This document shows positions 17,634 to 26,838 of a DNA stretch of 64,000 nucleotides, piece after piece. The first letter of the stretch is position 1. Each line of letters opens with the position of its first letter. This DNA is from CAVTND01 sp963735955. Lineage in GTDB: Bacteria > Pseudomonadota > Gammaproteobacteria > Burkholderiales > Burkholderiaceae_F. The notes under the pieces were generated by a model. It did not search any database. It had not been told where the DNA came from and was given only the letters and a program-made list of their open reading frames with translations. The stretch is from assembly GCA_963735955.1 (NCBI GenBank), contig CAVTND010000016.1, positions 1 to 64,000 of the forward strand, written 5' to 3'. The translations under genes were made by a program, and so were the position numbers.

Positions 17634-19652
17634 ATGATTCCTGAACTTGGGCAAATTGCCCTGCTACTGGCGTTGGCGATCGCGATGATCCAGGGCACCG
17701 TGCCGCTGGTCGGAGCTGCGCGGGGCCGACGCGACTGGATGGCGCTCGCGAGGCCCGCCGCACAGGCACAGTTCGTGCTGATCGCGGTCGCGTTCGCCGC
17801 ACTGACGGCGTCGTTCGTGCGACACGATTTCTCGGTGCTCTACGTGGCTTCGAATTCGAACTCGGCGCTTCCACTGCCGTATCGCATCGCCGCCGTCTGG
17901 GGTGGGCACGAAGGCTCGCTGCTGCTGTGGGCGCTGATGCTCGGGGTGTGGATGTTTGCGGTCGCGCGCTTCAGTCACCATCTTCCGCTCGAAGTGGCCG
18001 CGCGAATTCTCGCGGTGATGGGTCTGGTCAGTGTCGGGTTTCTGCTGTTCATGCTGCTGACGTCCAACCCGTTCGAGCGCCTATTTCCAGTGCCGCCCGA
18101 CGGCCGCGACCTGAATCCGCTGCTGCAGGATCCGGGCATGGTGTTCCATCCGCCCATGCTTTACATGGGTTACGTCGGGTTCTCGGTCGCGTTTTCATTT
18201 GCAATCGCCGCTTTGATCGGCGGCAATCTCGACGCGACATGGGCGCGCTGGACCCGGCCCTGGACCATCACTGCGTGGATCTTCCTGACGATCGGCATCT
18301 GCATGGGCAGCGCCTGGGCCTACTACGAACTGGGCTGGGGTGGCTGGTGGTTCTGGGATCCGGTCGAAAACGCCTCGTTCATGCCGTGGCTGGTCGGCAC
18401 GGCGCTGATTCATTCGTTGGCGGTTACTGAGAAGCGCGGCAGCTTCAAGGTCTGGACCGTGCTGCTCGCGATCGTCGCGTTTTCGCTGTCGCTGCTGGGC
18501 ACGTTCCTCGTGCGCTCCGGTGTGCTGACGTCGGTGCATGCCTTTGCGACCGATCCTCGCCGCGGTATATTCATTCTTGCATTCCTCGTGATCGTGATCG
18601 GTGGGTCGCTTGCACTGTATGCATGGCGCGCACCGAAGGTGGGTCTTGGCGGTCGCTTCGAACTGGTCTCGCGCGAATCGGCGCTGCTCGCGAACAACGT
18701 GTTGCTGGTCGTCGCGGCCGGTTCGGTGTTGCTTGGAACCTTGTATCCGCTCGCGCTCGACGCGCTCGACCTGGGCAAGATTTCGGTAGGCCCACCGTAT
18801 TTCGAGACTGTGTGGGTGCCGTTAATGGCGCCGGCGGTTTTCCTGATGGGTGTCGGCCCGCTGATGCGCTGGAAGTCCGCATCGATACCTGACCTTGCAA
18901 CCCGGCTCGGCTGGGCCTTCGGTGTTGCGGTGGTCGCGGCGATCGCGACGGGATTTGTGTCCGGGCACTTTTCGACACTCGCCAGCCTCGGCTTCCTTCT
19001 GTCGTACTGGGTTGCGATCTCGGTCACGCTTGTGTTGTGGGAGCGCGTGAAACCGGCTGCCGGTGTTCGCACAAACCTGCTTGCACGCGTGCGCCTGTTG
19101 CCGCGCGGCCTGCTCGGGATGTGCCTGGCCCACCTTGGCGTAGCTGTGTTCTCGTTTGGCGTGAGCATGGTCAAGACCTATGAAATAGAACGCGACCTGA
19201 AAATGCAGGTCGGCGATACGACCGAAATGGGTGGCTACACTTTCGCCTTCCGCGGCGTGCGCGACCTCAACGGGCCCAACTATGTCGCGGCGCAGGGACT
19301 GGTCGAGGTCAGCCGCGGCGATCGCGTCGTAGCCCGGTTGAAACCTGAAAAGCGCATCTATCGCGTTCAGGACAATCCCATGACCGAAGCGGCGATCGAC
19401 ACCGGATTTACGCGTGATCTCTATGTGGCGCTGGGAGAGGAGTTGCCCGATGGCGGGTGGACAGTGCGCGTGTACGTCAAACCGTTTATCGATTGGATCT
19501 GGGGCGGCGGCTTGATGATGGCGTTGGGTGGACTGATCGCGGCAACCGATCGACGTTATCGGAAAAAACTGACCGAACCGGCGCCAACGCAGACCAGCCA
19601 ACTGACGTCCGGTGATCGATTGGTGGCGCCGCTCGCGGGAGCGCAGGGATGA
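17634..19652 (+). CDS. ccmF: Cytochrome c-type biogenesis heme lyase CcmF
   Basis: The protein is 672 residues counted from ATG 17634 (GGAG nine bases upstream). A GTG 7 codons earlier is possible. It is a polytopic inner-membrane protein that joins heme from holo-CcmE to CXXCH cysteines with CcmH and CcmI. The tryptophan-rich WWD motif is intact (WGGWWFWDPVENASFMPWL), as are VWGGHEGSLLLW and the periplasmic heme-handling His regions. The length matches the family (about 650). It lies 42 bp after the barrel gene and its stop overlaps the next gene as ATGA. A Ccm gene set next to cytochromes needing over a hundred hemes suggests that it serves them. ccmABCDE and ccmG are not in this window. 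Confidence 0.95.
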   Translation: MIPELGQIALLLALAIAMIQGTVPLVGAARGRRDWMALARPAAQAQFVLIAVAFAALTASFVRHDFSVLYVASNSNSALPLPYRIAAVWGGHEGSLLLWALMLGVWMFAVARFSHHLPLEVAARILAVMGLVSVGFLLFMLLTSNPFERLFPVPPDGRDLNPLLQDPGMVFHPPMLYMGYVGFSVAFSFAIAALIGGNLDATWARWTRPWTITAWIFLTIGICMGSAWAYYELGWGGWWFWDPVENASFMPWLVGTALIHSLAVTEKRGSFKVWTVLLAIVAFSLSLLGTFLVRSGVLTSVHAFATDPRRGIFILAFLVIVIGGSLALYAWRAPKVGLGGRFELVSRESALLANNVLLVVAAGSVLLGTLYPLALDALDLGKISVGPPYFETVWVPLMAPAVFLMGVGPLMRWKSASIPDLATRLGWAFGVAVVAAIATGFVSGHFSTLASLGFLLSYWVAISVTLVLWERVKPAAGVRTNLLARVRLLPRGLLGMCLAHLGVAVFSFGVSMVKTYEIERDLKMQVGDTTEMGGYTFAFRGVRDLNGPNYVAAQGLVEVSRGDRVVARLKPEKRIYRVQDNPMTEAAIDTGFTRDLYVALGEELPDGGWTVRVYVKPFIDWIWGGGLMMALGGLIAATDRRYRKKLTEPAPTQTSQLTSGDRLVAPLAGAQG

Positions 19653-20206
19653 TCATTCGGCGTGTCCGACTTGAACAAGGAGTCGCACTCGACCGTCTGC
19701 TGTGGAGACGCATTGCTTCGGCGATGGGATCGGCAATAATTCGCCGTTTTGTTTGCACCCTGTTTTGGGTTTTGACGCTGCTCGTTCCGACCTTCGTTCC
19801 CGCCAAGGACGCAGAGCCGGTCGGCGGAGACCCAAAAGTCGAGGCGCGTCTTGCACGGCTGGCCGTCGAATTGCGTTGCCTGGTCTGCCAGAACCAGACG
19901 ATCGCGGATTCGAGTGCGGCGCTGGCTGTTGATCTGCGCAACCAGATCAGGGAAATGGTCAGCCGCGGAGACACCGACGAACAAATTCTCGAATACATGA
20001 CCGCCCGTTACGGTGACTTTGTGCTGTATCGGCCACCGCTGAAAGCAACGACGACCTTGCTGTGGGCCGGCCCGGCATTACTGATGGCGGTCGGCTTCAC
20101 TGTGCTGGCGCTGGCCTTGCGACGGCGCGAGCGGCTTGCGCCTGAACAATTCGACGCCGACGACAACTACGAACCAGAATCCACCTCAGGCACCGGACGG
20201 CAATGA
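19649..20206 (+). CDS. ccmH: Cytochrome c-type biogenesis protein CcmH
   Basis: The protein is 185 residues. It has the conserved thiol motif RCLVCQNQTIADS, which reduces or holds apocytochrome cysteines, and a C-terminal membrane helix (LLWAGPALLMAVGFTVLALAL) followed by a short cytoplasmic tail. ATG 19649 overlaps the ccmF stop. A second ATG at 19724 would give a cleaner signal sequence (AIIRRFVCTLFWVLTLL), so the first 25 residues may not be translated. In many genomes ccmG (dsbE) lies between ccmF and ccmH. Here it is absent and the genes overlap directly. Confidence 0.93.
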   Translation: MIIRRVRLEQGVALDRLLWRRIASAMGSAIIRRFVCTLFWVLTLLVPTFVPAKDAEPVGGDPKVEARLARLAVELRCLVCQNQTIADSSAALAVDLRNQIREMVSRGDTDEQILEYMTARYGDFVLYRPPLKATTTLLWAGPALLMAVGFTVLALALRRRERLAPEQFDADDNYEPESTSGTGRQ

Positions 20207-21597
20207 GCGCGATGCTGTTCGCAGTCATCGTCGGTGCGATGTGTATTGCAGCCTGGTGGCTGATCGCGCTGGGGCCGCTGCGTTCGGCCAAGGAAGGTTC
20301 TCCGATGAATTCGCAAATGCTCGACCTGCGAGGACAACTCGTTCAGCTTGAGGCCCTGTTCAAGGCTGGCACGCTGCCGCAGGACCAGTACGACCAGGCC
20401 AGGCAACGCGTCGAACGGCAACTGCTTGATCTCGTTGTGTCTCAGCCGGCGAAGGAAACGACGGCCATGCCGTCGCGGCGTCTGCTTGCAGCGATCGGCG
20501 TCTTTATCGCGGCCGTCGTCATCGGCGGCTACTTCTGGGTCGGCTCACCAGCTGGCGTGGACGTCACGCCGTCACCGGTCACGGCGCGCGGAGACGCTAA
20601 CCCGCAGGCAGACGGCGCCAAGTCCCACCCGATCTCGGACGAGCAAATCAGTGCGATGGCGGAAAAACTTGCCGCACGGCTCAAAGAGAACCCGGAGGAC
20701 GCGGCAGGCTGGTCGATGCTGGCGCGCTCGTACGCAATGATGGGTCGCCACGCGGAGTCCCTGACGGCATACAAGAAAGCCGCGGCACTGATTCCGCAGG
20801 ACGCCCAGTTGCTGGCCGACTATGCCGACTCGCTGGCGATGACAAACAATCGCAGCCTCGATGGCGAACCGTCGCAGTTGATCGAGCGCGCGCTCAAGAT
20901 TGATCCGGGCAACCTGAAGGCGCTGTTGCTCGCTGGCACGGCAGCATTCAATCGGCGCGACTACGCTGCAGCGATCAAGCACTGGGAAAGGATTGTGCAG
21001 GCCGGACCGGCAGACAACGAGATCGTGCAGCGGGCGCAAGGCGGCATCGCCGAGGCGCGCACACTGGCCGGCGATACGTCGGCGCCACCGGCAGCTCCGG
21101 CGTCTGCGTCCTCAGCTACGTCTGCGCCCTCAGCTGCGTCCGCGCCCTCGGCGAAGTCCACGCCTTCGAAGTCGTCCGAGCTCTCGAAGGCGACTGTGCC
21201 CTCGAAGTCGTCTGCGTCCGCGACACCGAACTCTGCCGCCGGTGGCCCAGATACTTCAAAGGTCAGCGGAGTCGTGACGCTCGCGCCGGCCCTCGCCAAG
21301 CAAGTTTCACCGGGCGATACAGTGTTCATTTTTGCGCGTGCAGCCGAAGGTTCGCGCATGCCGATCGCGATCCTGCGTCACCGCGTCTCCGATTTGCCGC
21401 TTAATTTCGTGCTCGACGACGGCAATGCGATGAGCGCAAACAAGCTGTCGGCTACCGCTGGCACCGTCGTCGTGGAGGCGCGCGTGTCGAAGTCCGGCGA
21501 AGCGCAGGTCCAATCGGGTGATCTACGCGGCGTATCCGGGGCCGTCAGGCCAGGCGCATCCGGACTGAAGATCGAGATCAGCGAGCAGGTTCGATAG
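20203..21597 (+). CDS. ccmI: Cytochrome c-type biogenesis protein CcmI
   Basis: The protein is 464 residues and starts with ATG overlapping the ccmH stop. There are two N-terminal helices (about 4-24 and 94-112) flanking a cytoplasmic leucine-rich coiled coil (LDLRGQLVQLEALFKAG). A periplasmic TPR domain follows (ENPEDAAGWSMLARSYAMMG and further repeats), which binds the C-termini of apocytochromes. A Ser/Ala/Pro linker at about 290-345 leads to a C-terminal beta domain (VSGVVTLAPALAKQVSPGDT), as seen in long CcmI/CycH proteins. It completes a ccmFHI block that is probably one transcript with the cytochrome genes. Confidence 0.92.
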   Translation: MSAMLFAVIVGAMCIAAWWLIALGPLRSAKEGSPMNSQMLDLRGQLVQLEALFKAGTLPQDQYDQARQRVERQLLDLVVSQPAKETTAMPSRRLLAAIGVFIAAVVIGGYFWVGSPAGVDVTPSPVTARGDANPQADGAKSHPISDEQISAMAEKLAARLKENPEDAAGWSMLARSYAMMGRHAESLTAYKKAAALIPQDAQLLADYADSLAMTNNRSLDGEPSQLIERALKIDPGNLKALLLAGTAAFNRRDYAAAIKHWERIVQAGPADNEIVQRAQGGIAEARTLAGDTSAPPAAPASASSATSAPSAASAPSAKSTPSKSSELSKATVPSKSSASATPNSAAGGPDTSKVSGVVTLAPALAKQVSPGDTVFIFARAAEGSRMPIAILRHRVSDLPLNFVLDDGNAMSANKLSATAGTVVVEARVSKSGEAQVQSGDLRGVSGAVRPGASGLKIEISEQVR

Positions 21598-21681
21598 GCC
21601 GGCGTGCTTGCGGCCGACGCAAATTGCGTCCGCGCCGCCGTAGATTGCGCCAGAATCGCACGATTCCTATTGAGAGGCTTC

Positions 21682-24111
21682 ATGCGCGCCCTGCGCCCCC
21701 TTGGATTTGCGGCGCTGCTGTTGATGGTCGCGGTGCTGGGGCTTCTGCTCTGGTATCGACAGGTCAGTCTTCCGCTGCACGAGGGCACGCTCATAGTGCA
21801 CGGTCTGGACCAGACAGCCCGTATCGAACGCGATACGAACGGTATCCCGAACATCGTTGGCGCCAGTGAACACGATGTCTCGTTTGCGCTTGGATTTGCG
21901 CAGGCGCAGGACCGGTTGTGGCAGATGGAATTCAATCGGCGTCTGGCGGCTGGCCGTCTGAGCGAAATCCTGGGGCGGCCTGCGCTTGCGACCGATCAGT
22001 TCTTGCGCACCGTCGGAGTGCATCGCACGGCGCAGCGCATCTACGAAGCGCTTGACGCCGACAGCCGTGCGCTACTCGATGCTTATGTGGCGGGTGTCAA
22101 CGCCTACATGACCACGAGGCGCGGCCCGCTGCCGCCCGAATTCCTGCTGACCGGTGCGCCCGCGCCGATGCCCTGGACCGCGGCTGACTCCGTCGCCTGG
22201 TCACTGATGATGGCCTGGGATCTCGCCTCGTACTCGATGCGCATGGAGCTTCGACGCTTGCGCCTGTCGCAACAGATGACAATGACGGAGATCAATGACT
22301 TTTTTCCACCTTTGCCTGACGCCGCCGCGCCGTTGACTGGGGATTACGTGGAAATCTATCGCCTGCTCGGCCTGCGCAACGCAAACACCGCCGCGAATTC
22401 GATCGATCCGATCGCCACCATTCCGGTCGCCGGCTTCGGCGAAGCCGAAGGACTTGGCTCGAACAACTGGGTGCTCGCCGGGTCGCGCACGGCGAGCGGC
22501 AAGCCGCTTCTGGCCAACGATCCCCATCTCGGTTTGAACGCGCCATCGGTGTGGTATTTCGCTGCGCTCAACGCACCGGGCCTCAATGCGGTCGGCGCCA
22601 CGCTGCCTGGCCTGCCGGGCATCGTGATAGGGCGCAACGATCGAGTCGCGTGGGGATTCACCAACACCGGGGCCGATCAACAGGACCTCTATCTCGAGCG
22701 CATCAATCCGGCCGATCCGGCGCAGTATCAAACGCCGACCGGATGGGCGAACTTTGAGACGCGCACCGAACGCTTCGTTGTCAAGGGCGAGGAGGAAATC
22801 GAACTGCGCGTGCGCTCGACGCGGCATGGACCGGTCATCAGCGGGCTGGAATCGATCGACAAGAGTTTCTCGGACCCGCGCTATGTACTCGCGCTGCACT
22901 GGTCCGCGCTCGAACCGTCTGATCGAACCATTGCAGCACTGCGGGCAATGAACCTCGCACGCAGCGCCGCGGATTTCGAGCACGCGGTCGCCGAGTTTCA
23001 GGTGGTCACCCAGTCGGCGGTATTCGCCGACGTTGACGGCACGATCGGCTTTGTCGTGACCGGCCGCATTCCAGTGCGCAGGCCGGACAACGATTTTGCC
23101 GGCGTGGCACCGGCGCCCGGCTGGGACGCGCGCTATGACTGGCAGGGCTACCTGCCGTTTGCGGACGTTCCACGCCTTATCAACCCGGCGGCAGGATTCA
23201 TAGCCACGGCTAACAGCCGGGTCACGCCGCCAGGGTATCTGCACCATCTGACACACGACTGGTTCTCGGCATTCCGGCAGCAACGGATCGAACAGTTGAT
23301 AGAAGCGCGTCCGCGGCACGATCTCGCGTCGATGCAGTCCGCGCAGGGCGATGTCCTGTCGCTGGCCGCACTCGAATTACTCTCTCGATTGACCGCCGCC
23401 CTGCCCGAAACCGCAGCCGGCCGGGACGCCCTCGAACGATTGAAGAACTGGGACGGTCGAATGCGAATTGATCGCCCAGAGCCACTCCTGTTTCATGCCT
23501 GGATGCGCGAGTTGAAGCAGCGTGTCTACGCTGACGACCTCGGCAAACTTGCGCCGGATTTCGTCGATAGCGCAGACCTCACGCGCGCCCTGCTGCATCT
23601 GCTGGCGGGGCGTGCCCGGGCGCGTGACTGGTGCGACGACCGGCAGACTTCGGGCCGGGTGGAAACCTGCATCGAACTGGCAGGCGAAGCACTCGACGTT
23701 GCAGTCGCTCAACTGACGCGGGCGAGCGGGCGCGATGTCGCAGGTCTGCGTTGGGGCGAAGCGCACCAGGCGGTTGCGGAACACCGGCCCCTTTCGAACG
23801 TGGCTGCATTGCGCTGGCTGTTTGGATTATCGACGCCGTATCCGGGCGACACGTTCACGGTCAATGTCGGCGCACTCAGTCACGCTGCGGAGGCGCCCTT
23901 CGCTACGCGGCATGCTGCCAGCCTGCGCGCCATCGTCGATCTCAGCGCACCGGAGTCGAATTCGCTCTGGGTGCATTCGACCGGTCAGGCCGGCAATCCG
24001 TTCTCGCCGCAGTATTCGTCGCTCCAGGAGCTCTGGCGCGATGTCAAATACCTGCCGATGCGGACAACACGCGGCAGCGATGCACAGGTGCTCGTACTGG
24101 TTCCGAAGTAG
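21682..24111 (+). CDS. Penicillin acylase family N-terminal nucleophile hydrolase
   Basis: The protein is 809 residues counted from ATG 21682, preceded by GAGAGG. An N-terminal helix (LGFAALLLMVAVLGLLLWY) anchors or exports it. The alpha-chain motifs GIPNIVGASEHDVSFALGF and AQDRLWQMEFNRR are typical. The autocatalytic nucleophile is Ser260 in GLGSNNWVLAGSRT, followed by the NDPHL motif. The family cleaves amides such as beta-lactam side chains or N-acyl homoserine lactones, and the substrate here is unknown. All core residues are present, so it should mature into alpha and beta chains in the periplasm. Confidence 0.92.
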   Translation: MRALRPLGFAALLLMVAVLGLLLWYRQVSLPLHEGTLIVHGLDQTARIERDTNGIPNIVGASEHDVSFALGFAQAQDRLWQMEFNRRLAAGRLSEILGRPALATDQFLRTVGVHRTAQRIYEALDADSRALLDAYVAGVNAYMTTRRGPLPPEFLLTGAPAPMPWTAADSVAWSLMMAWDLASYSMRMELRRLRLSQQMTMTEINDFFPPLPDAAAPLTGDYVEIYRLLGLRNANTAANSIDPIATIPVAGFGEAEGLGSNNWVLAGSRTASGKPLLANDPHLGLNAPSVWYFAALNAPGLNAVGATLPGLPGIVIGRNDRVAWGFTNTGADQQDLYLERINPADPAQYQTPTGWANFETRTERFVVKGEEEIELRVRSTRHGPVISGLESIDKSFSDPRYVLALHWSALEPSDRTIAALRAMNLARSAADFEHAVAEFQVVTQSAVFADVDGTIGFVVTGRIPVRRPDNDFAGVAPAPGWDARYDWQGYLPFADVPRLINPAAGFIATANSRVTPPGYLHHLTHDWFSAFRQQRIEQLIEARPRHDLASMQSAQGDVLSLAALELLSRLTAALPETAAGRDALERLKNWDGRMRIDRPEPLLFHAWMRELKQRVYADDLGKLAPDFVDSADLTRALLHLLAGRARARDWCDDRQTSGRVETCIELAGEALDVAVAQLTRASGRDVAGLRWGEAHQAVAEHRPLSNVAALRWLFGLSTPYPGDTFTVNVGALSHAAEAPFATRHAASLRAIVDLSAPESNSLWVHSTGQAGNPFSPQYSSLQELWRDVKYLPMRTTRGSDAQVLVLVPK

Positions 24112-24185
24112 GCGGAACGTTCAATCGGTGTCAATCGGACTTCAGTCGCCGGGTCCTGACCGGCGCAGACTCACGCAGCGCCGAC

Positions 24186-24872
24186 CTAACTCGACCGTCG
24201 CGATGCGCCCTGCATCGTGGCCGATTCGACGATTTCAGGCGCGGCGGCGGCACGAGCCGCATCGATCATCGTCTGCGCTACATCGGTCGCACTGATTGGC
24301 CGCACGCCGGCTGGAATCAAGCGGCGCAAGGGACGCGTGGCTGCCAGTGCGAGCCATTCGCCGGGTCGAAATTCCGGGCGCGAGCCGTCGAGCAAACTCG
24401 GGCGCAGCAAGGTGAGAGAACGCAGATCAAGTTTGCGCAGATCACGTTCCATTTCACCCTTAACGCGGTTGTAGAACACGCGACTGGCAGGATCGGCGCC
24501 GAGCGCGCTGACTACCAACATGCGTCTGGCGCCATGCTTTTTCGCCCATCGGCCGAGGGCGAGCACGAATTCGTAGTCGACGCGACGAAACGCAGATTCG
24601 GATCCTGCCTGCTTGATCGTTGTGCCAAGGCAGCAAAAAACATCGAGCTCGGGACGCTCGACGAGCGCAGGCCGCAGAGTTTCATCCAAGACATCGAAGT
24701 CGGCTGCAACCGTCTTCAATTGGCTCGCATTGATGGCCAGTGGTCGTCGTGCCAATGCGACTACCCGGACGTAGTCGGCGCCGGCGAGCAAACGTTCTAC
24801 CAGGGCCGACCCGACGAGGCCGGTAGCACCGGCAACCACGGCCACGCTTGCTCGTTTCTTCACCTGGCGCAT
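24186..24872 (-). CDS. NAD(P)H-binding SDR-like protein (atypical SDR, HTATIP2/YwnB type)
   Basis: The protein is 228 residues. The N-terminal Rossmann motif AVVAGATGLVGSALVERLL binds the dinucleotide. DVFCCLGTTIKQAGS and LVVSALGADPASRVFYNRVK, with the YNRVKGE segment, match the atypical SDR group often annotated as oxidoreductase or nucleoside-diphosphate-sugar epimerase. No classical YxxxK with active-site Ser is certain. It is convergent with the acylase gene. Function is uncertain beyond cofactor binding. Confidence 0.85.
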   Translation of the reverse strand: MRQVKKRASVAVVAGATGLVGSALVERLLAGADYVRVVALARRPLAINASQLKTVAADFDVLDETLRPALVERPELDVFCCLGTTIKQAGSESAFRRVDYEFVLALGRWAKKHGARRMLVVSALGADPASRVFYNRVKGEMERDLRKLDLRSLTLLRPSLLDGSRPEFRPGEWLALAATRPLRRLIPAGVRPISATDVAQTMIDAARAAAAPEIVESATMQGASRRSS

Positions 24873-24937
24873 GTGTTCCGAATACTCATTGGGTCCTGAA
24901 AGTGCTCAGTAGCGTTGTCGAACGCGCTGAACGGGCC

Positions 24938-25657
24938 CTAGCCAGCCCGCTGGCTCAACTGTCGCGTCAGCGCCTCGCCCAGTCGCGCGAGATGCCGCCA
25001 GTAGACGAACTGTTCAGGCATGCGCTGGGCGACGATGCGCAGACCATCCTTGCGCAAGTTCACTTCAATCAGCTCGGCGCTTCGATACTCGCGGCCGCTT
25101 TCGCCCGCCGGCCAGTGCATAAGGAGATGTTGCACCTCTTCATCGAGCCAGTCCCGCGGCATGTCAGGTGACACCGCGACGCTGAAGTGCTCCGAGAATG
25201 AAGCGCTGCCGACCGGCAGCTCAACTGCGCTCTCGTAGAACTCCGCCTTGTCGGCGCGGCCTGCAGAACCGCTGACCGCGCTTGCGATTCCGCTCACCAC
25301 CCCCATCAAGACCTGGCCGAACATGCCACTTTCCAGCAGGAAACGCTTGCGGCTGATGATGACCAGCGCCAGCTGCGGCGTTCGCAGATTGGCGCTGTGC
25401 CAATAGGCTTTCGGTGTCGGCGAGTCGTCGCCGCGGTCACTGTCGTACCACATGGACCACGCTGCGCCATGTGCCTGGCCGGTGAAACGGTAGTCGATGG
25501 CGCCGTCGCGCGTGTTGTAGTAGCTCCAGCCGAGCTTGCGCGCCCGCACCTTGCGCTCGAAGTCCGCCTGGTTCTTCTGTGCACGCATCTTGAAAAACAG
25601 CCAGACAATTCCGGCTGTGACCAGTAGCAGGACCAGAGCCGCAAGGGCGCCAGTCAC
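24938..25657 (-). CDS. Single-helix membrane protein of unknown function
   Basis: The protein is 239 residues counted from GTG 25657. An N-terminal helix (LAALVLLLVTAGIVWLFF) is followed by a cytosolic or periplasmic domain with GWSYYNTRDGAIDYRF, AAWSMWYDSDRGDDS and a C-terminal segment RIVAQRMPEQFVYWRHLARL. I do not recognise the family. It resembles DUF-type membrane proteins with one anchor and a beta-rich domain. The start overlaps the stop of a small upstream frame as GTGA. Confidence 0.65.
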   Translation of the reverse strand: MTGALAALVLLLVTAGIVWLFFKMRAQKNQADFERKVRARKLGWSYYNTRDGAIDYRFTGQAHGAAWSMWYDSDRGDDSPTPKAYWHSANLRTPQLALVIISRKRFLLESGMFGQVLMGVVSGIASAVSGSAGRADKAEFYESAVELPVGSASFSEHFSVAVSPDMPRDWLDEEVQHLLMHWPAGESGREYRSAELIEVNLRKDGLRIVAQRMPEQFVYWRHLARLGEALTRQLSQRAG

Positions 25658-25875
25658 TCGAATCCTCGACAGCCGGTCGCGCAGGTCCCAACCATGCCCC
25701 CATCCGCGCGCTTGATTGCCGGTGAAGACGGGCGTGGGCCGCCAACTGTCCGTTGATCTGGCCAGTCGGAGATGCGGCGCAAAGTGTTGACCAGGACCAC
25801 AGGAATCTGCCGGGTCGCCGGATTAAGGGCAATCCACTGCTGACGAGCCATCATCGTAGCGCCCACGAAACCCAC
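25654..25875 (-). CDS. Doubtful 73-residue frame before the membrane protein gene
   Basis: This frame fills part of the 350-bp gap 25658-26008 and its stop overlaps the next start codon (GTGA), which is the only argument that it is real. The sequence (for example MARQQWIALNPATRQIPVVL) matches no family that I know. The remainder of the gap, 25876-26008, shows nothing else that I can support. Confidence 0.2.
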   Translation of the reverse strand: MGFVGATMMARQQWIALNPATRQIPVVLVNTLRRISDWPDQRTVGGPRPSSPAIKRADGGMVGTCATGCRGFE

Positions 25876-26008
25876 TGGCTGCCACGGCCGCCGTCAGCCT
25901 GGGCCCGGGCTGGACCAGCTGCTATCGCCGAGTCTTCCGATCGCCGTTAACCACACTCCGTCCATCCGGCGAGTAGGCTTGCCGTAAGGCAAGTCTCGCT
26001 CGTAGCAT

Positions 26009-26779
26009 GTGTGTGAGCCCATGTCGCTTCGCCCGCACCGCCTTGTTTCGATCTGCGCGATTCTCGTCGCAGCGTGCAGCGCGGTGTCGGTCCCCACGGG
26101 CGGAGTACCGGCCCCCGCCATCGCACTGTTCTCCAGCAATTCTCCCGACGCGGCATTGCCGGCCGGCTGGCAGACCTGGGTCATCAATCGCGCAAAGAAG
26201 GAAACCGTGTACGACCTAGTGCGCGAATCCGGCACCGGCAAGGTCGTGCTGCATGCGATTTCAAGCAGCTCTGCCAGCGGTCTCATGCAACGGCTCGACG
26301 TCGACCCGAACACGCGGCCGATCGTGACCTGGCGCTGGTGGGTCACTGAGCTGATCATCGGTGCCGACAATCAGGACCGGTACTCAGAAGATTCGCCGGT
26401 TCGGTTGATGCTGTTCTTCGACGGCGATCGGGCCGCGCTGCCATTTCGCGAACAGTTGCTGATGGAGACGGCCGAGCTGGTAAGCGGCCAGCAGGTGCCG
26501 TTTGCCACCCTGGTGTATATCTGGGAGAACCGCCTGCCAGTCGATACCGTCATCGCCAACAGTTTCTCCGGTCAGATCAAGATGGTGGTTGCCAGCAGCG
26601 GCGCGGATGGACTCGGGCGCTGGCATGCGATGAAACGCAACTATGTGCGTGACTATCGGCAAGCCTTTGGTGAAGCTCCCGGACGACTGGTTGGCGTCGG
26701 CATCATGACCGACACCGACAACACGGGAGAGGACATCGAGGCGTTCTACGGTGACATTGTTCTTCGACCTGCTCGCTGA
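26009..26779 (+). CDS. DUF3047 family protein, probably exported
   Basis: The protein is 256 residues (ATG 26009) or 252 (ATG 26021); neither has a clear ribosome site. The N-terminus reads SLRPHRLVSICAILVAACSA, a signal peptide with a lipobox-like LVAAC, so it may be a lipoprotein. The body has the DUF3047 features: LPAGWQTWVI, TWRWWVTELI, DSPVRLMLFFDGD, VYIWENRLPV and a C-terminal GVGIMTDTDNTGEDIEAFYG. This fold looks like a carbohydrate-binding beta sandwich but its function is unknown. Confidence 0.82.
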   Translation: MCEPMSLRPHRLVSICAILVAACSAVSVPTGGVPAPAIALFSSNSPDAALPAGWQTWVINRAKKETVYDLVRESGTGKVVLHAISSSSASGLMQRLDVDPNTRPIVTWRWWVTELIIGADNQDRYSEDSPVRLMLFFDGDRAALPFREQLLMETAELVSGQQVPFATLVYIWENRLPVDTVIANSFSGQIKMVVASSGADGLGRWHAMKRNYVRDYRQAFGEAPGRLVGVGIMTDTDNTGEDIEAFYGDIVLRPAR

Positions 26780-26838
26780 AGTGTGCGTCCGAGGCGGTGA
26801 GCACCTAATAGCGACGAATCTGAACTCACGCAGACTGC

